Part shown: piece after piece, positions 8,901 to 12,695 of the stretch
Layout: every line of letters begins with the position of its first letter
Position numbering within the stretch: the stretch's first letter is position 1
DNA from: Luminiphilus sp.
GTDB lineage: Bacteria; Pseudomonadota; Gammaproteobacteria; Pseudomonadales; Halieaceae
Assembly (NCBI GenBank): GCA_024638905.1
Contig: JAHEJH010000083.1
Location: forward strand, 1-12,695
Length of the DNA: 12,695 nt
Direction of reading: 5' to 3'
Notes under the pieces: model-generated
What the model was told of the DNA's origin: nothing
The model's database searches: none
The model's input: only the letters and a program-made list of their open reading frames with translations
Position numbers and translations under genes: made by a program

Positions 8901-9674
8901 AGCGTTGCCGTGAGGCTCTTGGATTATCCCGGTGAGGCGGCATTGGCCCACGAGGATGGGTTGGTCGCGCTGGCCATCAAGCAGGCCAGTCAGGTAGTGA
9001 AGTCGTTGCGCAAGTCACTGCTGTCGGGCAATGAGTTGGTACTGGCGTTTGCTGCGGTAGAAATCGATCGCAAGAGGCTGGTTGAGGATGTGATCGCGGC
9101 GGCGGCTTATCAGTCGCTGAGGTCGATAGAAGCCCCGCGCTCCGACGCCGCTTTCAAAGCGTGGTTTGATGCACTGCGCAGTGATTGGCACGCCGAGGCG
9201 ATTGGGATTGGCGAGCAACTGGCATTGGCGCTCAAAGCCTGGAGCGCGGCGCGCACTGCCGCGGCCAAGTTGGGCACGGATTATCAGGACAGTCAGCAGG
9301 ACTGCTGGACCAATATGGAGTCGCTGCTGTCCCGCGAGACAGTCCGCTACGCGGGGCGCGAGTGGCTTGGGGAATACCCTCGCTATGCCAAAGCGGCGGA
9401 GCACCGGATCAGCCGCCTCAACGGGCAGTTTTTGAAGGATCAAAAGGCGCTTGAGATGTTGACCCCTTGGCAGGACACCCTGCTGGCCGCGGCGGAGAGC
9501 TACCCCGGCCTTCTCAGGCTAAGCGCTGAGGCGGATCAGTACCGCTGGATGCTGGAAGAGTTTCGGGTGTCACTGTTCGCGCAGCAAATGAAAACGCGCC
9601 TGCCGGTCTCTAGTAAGCGCCTTGAACAGCAGTGGCTGAAAGTGCAGCAGTGGATTGAGCAAAACCCGCGCTGA
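5937..9674 (+). CDS. hrpA: DEAH-box ATP-dependent RNA helicase HrpA
   Basis: HrpA is a large DEAH/RHA-type RNA helicase linked to mRNA processing and, in E. coli, to relief of stalled ribosomes. The 1245 residues show Walker A GETGSGKT (45-52), TQPRR (73-77), DEAH (142-145), SAT (174-176), the ATNVAETSLT motif V region (291-300) and motif VI QRKGRCGR (339-346). HA2/winged-helix regions follow (about 370-500), then an OB-fold-like segment near 565-640 (GLLGNVAQ, FPGSG). The long HrpA-specific C-terminal domain (DUF3418) extends from about 690 to the end. The protein starts directly before the helicase core and lacks the roughly 70-80-residue N-terminal extension of E. coli HrpA. Only a stop codon and 15 bases separate it from fadD, with no start between, so ATG 5937 stands despite the absence of a Shine-Dalgarno. 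It is probably cotranscribed with fadD. Confidence 0.95.
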   Translation: MSTAQPVTEREVPEQIDFPEQLPVSERRADIEAAIRDHQVVILAGETGSGKTTQLPKICLNLGRGRQLRIGHTQPRRIAARTVAQRIADELNTSLGDLVGYQIRFNDAVSDASAIKLMTDGILLAELTHDRDLSAYDTLIIDEAHERSLNIDFLLGYLKQLLPRRPDLKVIVTSATIDVARFSEHFNDAPVIEVSGRTYPVDVHYVGDTEDRDEGVRQQIADLLGDIEQGQFGPRGDALVFLPGERDIRELAKALRYNDRLRVLPLYARLSQAEQNRVFQSGGSGMRVVLATNVAETSLTVPGIRYVIDPGEARISRYSARSRLQRLPIEPISQASANQRKGRCGRLSDGVCFRLYSEPDFVGRPEFTDPEIRRTNLAAVVLRMLELGLGEVDRFPFIDPPDPKVVRDGYRLLEELGAVSARGKLTALGQRLARLPVDPRLGRMLLAANEQGCLAEVLVIVSAMSIQDPRERPTDKQAQADQAHARFQHPRSDFLAWIALWRYYEEQRQTLSQNQLRKLCQREYFAYMRMREWREIHGQLVIACRQLGFKVRPQLPEEEAYETIHQALLTGLLGNVAQRDEGKQFNATRNRKIVVFPGSGQYKKPPPWLVAGEIVETTQVYARQCGAIEPDWLLRVNPRVLKRSHYEPAWQRRSGRVMAKERVTLFGLTISDGRKVHFGDIDAKTAREIFIRDALVTGNVMKPPRFLKENLGLMRSVEELESRTRRRDLLIEEEALVQFYDERLNADCVGMTSLIKWLKADRARENMLLLKREQILVRDPGAEVEAQFPPTLDWQGVDYQLRYQFEPGRENDGVSITIPLPLLNRAPRYLFEWLVPGLLRDKCIALIKGLPKALRKQLVPAPDVVDAALSELSAEDSDLCAALSRVLKRQRGVQVSPSDWQPAQLEDFYRMNIRVVDAEGKLLGQGRDMAALVAEFRGGEPAVAAPQADSPERKNVERWDFGDLPPVWKSKAAGLEVIAHPALVAEKESVAVRLLDYPGEAALAHEDGLVALAIKQASQVVKSLRKSLLSGNELVLAFAAVEIDRKRLVEDVIAAAAYQSLRSIEAPRSDAAFKAWFDALRSDWHAEAIGIGEQLALALKAWSAARTAAAKLGTDYQDSQQDCWTNMESLLSRETVRYAGREWLGEYPRYAKAAEHRISRLNGQFLKDQKALEMLTPWQDTLLAAAESYPGLLRLSAEADQYRWMLEEFRVSLFAQQMKTRLPVSSKRLEQQWLKVQQWIEQNPR

Positions 9675-9699
9675 GTGCCTGTGGATATAGACCCGGCTG

Positions 9700-9728
9700 G
9701 TGACCCCGGCGGTCAATAGCGTTAAAAT
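9700..9728 (+). promoter_or_regulatory. Predicted promoter for mlaA-rssB-rssC with an inverted repeat over the -35
   Basis: GTGACC (9700-9705) and TAAAAT (9723-9728) are separated by 17 bases, with 4/6 and 5/6 consensus matches. They would drive the three-gene plus-strand unit from near 9735. A perfect 5-bp inverted repeat, TGACC-CCGGC-GGTCA (9701-9715), overlaps the -35 and could be an operator. It could equally be chance in GC-rich DNA. No intrinsic terminator with a T-run follows hrpA, so read-through from hrpA is possible. Confidence 0.4.
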
Positions 9729-9743
9729 AAACCTATTCGGCAT

Positions 9744-9767
9744 GCTGGCGCAGTAATCAGCGTCAGC
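9744..9767 (+). other. Stem-loop in the predicted mlaA leader
   Basis: GCTGGCG (9744-9750) can pair with CGTCAGC (9761-9767), including one G-U pair, around a 10-base loop whose outer C and G extend the stem to eight pairs. It lies in the untranslated leader and ends 38 bases before the mlaA start. No T-run follows, so it is not a terminator. A role in mRNA stability or translation is only a possibility. Confidence 0.3.
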
Positions 9768-9805
9768 GAGACAATGAGCCGAGTAGGGAGCCGAGAGAGC
9801 TCAGT

Positions 9806-10573
9806 ATGTTGCGGTACGCCACAATTTTTTTCCCACCTTCCTTTGTGTCAGTCGCGAAGCGTATAGCGCGTGCGTCGCTGATTGCGCTTGCGCTTATGGT
9901 GCCGCTCGTTGAGGCGCAAACGCAGCAAGAGATCGACCCTTGGGAAGGCTACAACCGGTGGATGTTCGATTTTAACGGCGACACCGACCGTTGGATCATC
10001 CGACCCGTGGCCAAGGGCTACGATGCGATCATGCCTGAGTTCGGTCGTATCGGCGTCAATAACTTCTTCAGCAACTTCTACGACTTCAACGGCGCCTTAA
10101 ACGCATTGTTTCAAGGCCGAATTGAGCAAGCGGTGAACAACACGTTCCGCGTTGTTGCGAATTCGACCGTCGGTCTCTTTGGCTTGTTCGATGTGGCGTC
10201 GATGGCCGGCATCCCACGTTACGAGACCGACTTTGGCCACACCCTCTCGATCTGGGGTGTCCCGCGCGGGAACTTTGTGGTGCTGCCGGTGATTGGACCC
10301 AGTACTGTGCGTGCCGCCGTTGGTGCCAGTATTGATGCCTACATGTCGCCCACCGGGCAGATGATGAACGATGAAGCCTACTGGGGTTTGCGGATGTTTA
10401 ATGTCCTAGATATCCGCGCTGGACTGCTAGACGCCGAGGAGATCATGACCGGCGATCGCTATGTCTTTTTCCGCGATGTGTATCTGCAGAGCCGCGCAGT
10501 GCTAGAAGCCGGAGGACAGGTCAAAGATGACTTTTCCGAGTTTGACAGCGACTGGGACGAGGACGAATTCTGA
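9806..10573 (+). CDS. mlaA: MlaA/VacJ family outer-membrane phospholipid-removal protein
   Basis: MlaA is the outer-membrane component of the Mla pathway. It extracts phospholipids from the outer leaflet and passes them to periplasmic MlaC for return to the inner membrane. The 255 residues contain the family hallmarks: DPWEGYNRWMFDFN (44-57), NNFFSNFYDFNGALNALFQG, NSTVGLFGLFDVA, the YETDFGHTLSIWGV stretch and VLPVIGPSTVR. The N-terminus has basic residues and a hydrophobic core (about 24-35) ending VEA-QT, a type I signal-peptide site. Unlike E. coli MlaA, there is no lipobox cysteine, so the mature protein is probably not lipidated. The C-terminus is strongly acidic (DSDWDEDEF). A GAGAG precedes the ATG. 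It is the first gene of a tight unit with rssB and rssC, an order I recall from pseudomonads (vacJ near rssB and rssC). Confidence 0.92.
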   Translation: MLRYATIFFPPSFVSVAKRIARASLIALALMVPLVEAQTQQEIDPWEGYNRWMFDFNGDTDRWIIRPVAKGYDAIMPEFGRIGVNNFFSNFYDFNGALNALFQGRIEQAVNNTFRVVANSTVGLFGLFDVASMAGIPRYETDFGHTLSIWGVPRGNFVVLPVIGPSTVRAAVGASIDAYMSPTGQMMNDEAYWGLRMFNVLDIRAGLLDAEEIMTGDRYVFFRDVYLQSRAVLEAGGQVKDDFSEFDSDWDEDEF

Positions 10574-10605
10574 TGCGTCGCCAGCGTTGGATCCAGCGCT
10601 GCTGA
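10573..10605 (+). other. Ten-codon mini-ORF bridging mlaA and rssB
   Basis: An ATG at 10573-10575 shares its A with the mlaA stop (TGATG). It reads MRRQRWIQRC and stops at TGA 10603-10605, one base before the rssB ATG at 10607. The rssB start has no recognisable Shine-Dalgarno and no alternative in-frame start back to a stop at 10571-10573. Ribosomes ending on mlaA could therefore re-initiate here and again at rssB. This is a structural observation; translation of the peptide is unproven. Confidence 0.3.
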
Positions 10606-10606
10606 C

Positions 10607-11797
10607 ATGACTCAGGCTGGTTCAGTGTTGGTAGTCGATGATCAGGCAGACCGCGCGTCTGCGCTGGTCGCCGCACTGGATGACCCCCACCACCGCTACG
10701 AAATCATCCCCGAAGCCCCCGATATTGAGGCCGTACTCGGCCCGGACAGTCCCTGGGACTGCGTGATCTGCCACGTGGAATTGCTCAATGTGTCTTGGGC
10801 CTCTGTGCGCCGTGTGATGCGCAATTTCGACGTGCAGGTGCCGGTGCTGGCGGTCAGCGACCACCGCGACATGGACAGCATGACAACTGCGCTCGGATTG
10901 GGCGCCGCCAATTTTTTTGTGAACCCTGCCGAAAAACCTGGTCTGGTCAAGCGCGCCATTGAGCGCAGCGTGCACCACCGGCAATTGCAGCGTGACCTAG
11001 TGGAATCCAACGAGAGTCTGGAGCGAGCCAACACGGAACTGAGCCACTCGCTGCGGATCCTCGAGCAGGACCAAGCAGCAGGCCGTCAGGTCCAAAAAGC
11101 GATGTTCCCTGCGCACTCCCTCAAAGCTGGGGACTATTGGTTCAGCCATCGCATCTTGCCCTCGCTTTATTTAAGCGGCGACTTCACCGACTACTTTGAG
11201 GTCGGCCAGAGCAAGGTGGTGTTCTTTTTGGCTGATGTATCCGGGCACGGCAGTTCTTCGGCCTTCGCCACGGTACTGCTTAAAAACCTGTTTGCGCGCA
11301 AACGCTCGGATTACCTGCGCCGCGACGACGAGACCGTGATTCAGCCGATTGATATGTTGGCGCTCGCCAATCAAGAACTCCTAGAGCTCCACGTGAACAA
11401 GTACGCCACCATGGTAGTGGGCTGCCTCGACTATGAAACGAACACCCTGCAGTACTCCGTGGCCGGCCACCTCCCGAAACCTGTGCTGATGACACCTGAA
11501 CACATCGAATACCTGCCCGGCGAAGGGATGCCCGTTGGGCTGACCCCTGAGGCGAGCTACGGACTCGAGGAGACGATACTGCCAGAGACCTTCATGCTGG
11601 TGCTGATGTCTGATGGCGTGCTGGAGACCATCGAGGAAGTCGATCTGATCGAGCGTGAGAAAACCCTGCTCACCCGATTGGGTGGCACGCTGGAAAAACC
11701 CGGCGATCTGATTCGTAGGCTGGATTTAGGCGAAGTGACTTCGGATGATTTGGCCGACGACATCGCGGGTTTGTTTGTGAGCCGGGGTGTGGGATGA
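10607..11797 (+). CDS. rssB: RssB-type regulator: degenerate receiver, coiled-coil linker, PP2C phosphatase
   Basis: The 396 residues comprise a receiver-like domain (about 5-122), a helical linker rich in Leu, Glu and Gln (about 115-165) and a SpoIIE/PP2C-type Ser/Thr phosphatase (about 170-393). The architecture and phrases such as QDQAAGRQVQ, PSLYLSGDF and LADVSGHGSSSAF recall Pseudomonas RssB, whose phosphatase acts on the anti-sigma antagonist RssC in stress sigma-factor control. Phosphatase metal ligands look intact: Asp192 and Asp195 in GDFTD, Asp210 in DVSGHG, Asp336 in SDG and Asp384/Asp385 near the end. The receiver keeps the acidic pair Asp11/Asp12 and Ser84. However, His56 (codon 10772-10774) sits where the phosphoacceptor Asp should be, and Asn106 replaces the conserved Lys before Pro107. 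Classical phosphorylation is therefore unlikely. It overlaps rssC by ATGA. HsbR is a related alternative, but that protein carries an extra kinase-like domain absent here. Confidence 0.8.
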   Translation: MTQAGSVLVVDDQADRASALVAALDDPHHRYEIIPEAPDIEAVLGPDSPWDCVICHVELLNVSWASVRRVMRNFDVQVPVLAVSDHRDMDSMTTALGLGAANFFVNPAEKPGLVKRAIERSVHHRQLQRDLVESNESLERANTELSHSLRILEQDQAAGRQVQKAMFPAHSLKAGDYWFSHRILPSLYLSGDFTDYFEVGQSKVVFFLADVSGHGSSSAFATVLLKNLFARKRSDYLRRDDETVIQPIDMLALANQELLELHVNKYATMVVGCLDYETNTLQYSVAGHLPKPVLMTPEHIEYLPGEGMPVGLTPEASYGLEETILPETFMLVLMSDGVLETIEEVDLIEREKTLLTRLGGTLEKPGDLIRRLDLGEVTSDDLADDIAGLFVSRGVG

Positions 11798-12276
11798 GTG
11801 ATTGTCGGATCTGTGCGGCGTCCAACGAGGGCGCCCACGTGCTCAAGCTCGAGGGTGACGTGCGCCTGACCATGTGCACGGCGCTGGATCAGTACTTTCA
11901 GTCGATGTTCGCCGAGCCCGGCTTTATGAGCGTGTGGGTGGATGTGACCGAAGCCGACGGCCTCGACAGCACCACGCTCGGCATGCTCGCTCAGCTGGCA
12001 ATCCAAACCAAAGAGCGCTTTGATTTTAGGCCGGCAATCTTCAGCACTAATCCGAGCATTGATCGCCTGCTCGACACCATGGGCTTTGATCAGCTCTTTG
12101 AGCGGCGCAGCGAGTGCTGTAACACCGACACGGCGATTCAGGAAATCCCCGCGGTGCCCTGCGAAGCCGGCGAGGTGAAGCTGCAGGTCCTAGAGGCGCA
12201 CCGCACGCTGATGTCGATGAGCGACGACAACGCCGATGCGTTCAAGGATCTAGTGAGCACGCTCGAGCGACCTTAG
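11794..12276 (+). CDS. rssC: STAS-domain anti-sigma-factor antagonist, RssC type
   Basis: This 160-residue protein has a SpoIIAA-like STAS domain (about 12-110). In partner-switching systems the unphosphorylated antagonist binds an anti-sigma factor or kinase, and a PP2C phosphatase restores it after phosphorylation. The conserved phosphorylation loop reads GLDSTTLGML (57-66), so Ser59 after Asp58 is the probable phosphosite. FSTNPSIDRLLDTMGFDQLFE (about 83-103) is the typical C-terminal helix segment of the domain. An extra region beyond residue 110 includes a cysteine pair (Cys108-Cys109) and ends in a helical tail (VLEAHRTLMSMSDD...). The start ATG overlaps the rssB stop, so the two are almost certainly translationally coupled. 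RssB is the expected phosphatase. The cognate kinase and anti-sigma factor are not in the window. HsbA is an alternative name in the same broad family. Confidence 0.78.
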   Translation: MSDCRICAASNEGAHVLKLEGDVRLTMCTALDQYFQSMFAEPGFMSVWVDVTEADGLDSTTLGMLAQLAIQTKERFDFRPAIFSTNPSIDRLLDTMGFDQLFERRSECCNTDTAIQEIPAVPCEAGEVKLQVLEAHRTLMSMSDDNADAFKDLVSTLERP

Positions 12277-12281
12277 GCACT

Positions 12282-12307
12282 GGGGCGTGAGCGCGCGCTC
12301 CGGCCCC
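12282..12307 (+). terminator. GC-rich hairpin just after rssC, possible terminator without a T-run
   Basis: Outer arms GGGGC (12282-12286) and GCCCC (12303-12307) enclose a 12-bp perfect palindrome GAGCGCGCGCTC (12289-12300), separated by a two-by-two internal loop. It begins five bases after the rssC stop. AAAATT follows instead of a T-run, so intrinsic termination is not convincing. It may end the transcript with help from Rho or protect the mRNA 3' end. Confidence 0.4.
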
Positions 12308-12350
12308 AAAATTGCTCGATCCTGGCGCGACTCATCTCACAATCAGTTGT

Positions 12351-12374
12351 GGCGGCTTTCCAGTCGAAGCCGCC
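12351..12374. terminator. Second hairpin between the convergent rssC and 49-codon genes
   Basis: Perfect 8-bp arms GGCGGCTT (12351-12358) and AAGCCGCC (12367-12374) enclose the 8-base loop TCCAGTCG. It lies between two convergent genes, the usual place for a shared terminator, but neither side has a run of T. The rest of 12277-12425 holds only short chance ORFs, including a 19-codon plus-strand frame at 12378-12437 with no ribosome binding site. Confidence 0.4.
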
Positions 12375-12425
12375 GTTATGGAGAACAGTGAGTGGAGCGC
12401 GCCACCCCGTGGTAAGCGAATCTAC

Positions 12426-12575
12426 TTATTCAGTTGATTCGCTGAGCAGATACACTTTGTCGATGATGGCCTCGACCTGCAGCTCGAGCGATGCGTAATC
12501 CATCTCTGCCACCAGCTCCAGCTTCAACTCATGAAGCAGCTCAACGACTTCCTTTATTCCTTCCTCGTTAGACAT
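12426..12575 (-). CDS. Unrecognised 49-residue helical small protein
   Basis: Reading leftward, ATG at 12575-12573 opens a 49-codon frame ending in TAA at 12428-12426. The start is well supported: GAGG (12585-12582) lies six bases upstream and AGGAG (12591-12587) a little further. The product, starting MSNEEGIKEVVELLHELKLE and ending VYLLSESTE, is acidic and predicted by eye to be two helices (about 4-24 and 27-45) with regularly spaced Leu, Val and Ile. This suggests a helical hairpin or coiled coil. There is no signal peptide or membrane segment. I do not recognise the family. It converges on rssC across the two hairpins. Position next to rssB/rssC invites a guess at a regulatory or adaptor role, but nothing in the sequence proves it. 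Confidence 0.72.
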   Translation of the reverse strand: MSNEEGIKEVVELLHELKLELVAEMDYASLELQVEAIIDKVYLLSESTE

Positions 12576-12670
12576 GGCATGCCTCGCTCCTGTGGCGTGG
12601 AAATTATTTGCCTAGATATGTTACGGCAGCGAACGGATGCGCGCGTGCGCCAACGAACACCAGGCGTCAG

Positions 12671-12692
12671 AAAACCCTAACAAAACCCCAAC
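12671..12692. repeat. Two tandem 11-bp repeats at the right edge
   Basis: AAAACCCTAAC (12671-12681) is followed directly by AAAACCCCAAC (12682-12692), with one mismatch. The period is close to one helical turn, and the block lies about 95 bases upstream of the 49-codon gene. This makes it a possible regulator site for that gene or for a gene beyond the edge. I see no clear promoter in 12576-12695. A minus-strand frame open from the edge to 12621 is too short to call. Confidence 0.4.
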
Positions 12693-12695
12693 AGT

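Noticed and set aside
9671..9720. Possible intrinsic terminator for hrpA
   Set aside because: The only inverted repeat has five base pairs and no T-run follows, so termination there is not supported.
10910..10922. Seven-T run in rssB as a frameshift site
   Set aside because: The frame continues through normal receiver and phosphatase sequence to the expected length, so there is no sign of a shift.
12378..12437. 19-codon plus-strand ORF MENSEWSAPPRGKRIYLFS between rssC and the 49-codon gene
   Set aside because: It has no ribosome binding site and its end overlaps the better-supported minus-strand gene.
12621..12695. Minus-strand frame open from the right edge, ending at TAA 12623-12621
   Set aside because: 24 codons without motif or neighbours in view; this length is common by chance.

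Overview
The window is ordinary, densely coded chromosome from a GC-rich gammaproteobacterium. The gene set (bifunctional MnmC, HrpA, MlaA, FadD, and an RssB-type regulator followed by a STAS protein) and its sequence style suggest a marine group such as Halieaceae (OM60/NOR5) or relatives of Pseudomonas. That placement is inference from remembered family sequences, not a search result. No transposase, integrase, phage gene, CRISPR array, tRNA or rRNA was seen.

Layout. Positions 1-2943 form a minus-strand transcription unit: mnmC (tRNA wobble-uridine modification, apparent TTG start), a secreted glutaminyl-peptide cyclotransferase overlapping it by ATGA, and the first 29 codons of a gene that runs off the left edge. 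Position 3100 starts a divergent gene for a 172-residue protein I do not recognise. Its 3' end overlaps by 37 bases the 3' end of a convergent MaoC-type hydratase gene (3582-4076, minus). Positions 4245-9674 hold fadD and hrpA, 15 bases apart on the plus strand. Positions 9806-12276 hold mlaA, a response-regulator/PP2C phosphatase (RssB type) and a STAS anti-sigma-factor antagonist (RssC type), with very tight or overlapping junctions. After two hairpins, a well-supported 49-codon gene lies on the minus strand at 12426-12575. It is followed by about 120 bases that end in two 11-bp tandem repeats.

How the genes work together. FadD and the MaoC hydratase both belong to fatty-acid/acyl-CoA metabolism and are divergently arranged around 4077-4244. 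MlaA serves outer-membrane lipid asymmetry. RssB and RssC form a phosphatase/phospho-antagonist pair of the partner-switching type, linked in pseudomonads to general stress sigma-factor control. No kinase or anti-sigma factor is visible here.

The most notable points are: the RssB receiver domain, which lacks both the phosphoacceptor aspartate (His56 instead) and the conserved lysine (Asn106 instead); a 10-codon mini-ORF that exactly bridges mlaA and rssB; the unrecognised 172-residue protein; and the 49-residue helical small protein. I found no convincing new multi-gene system.
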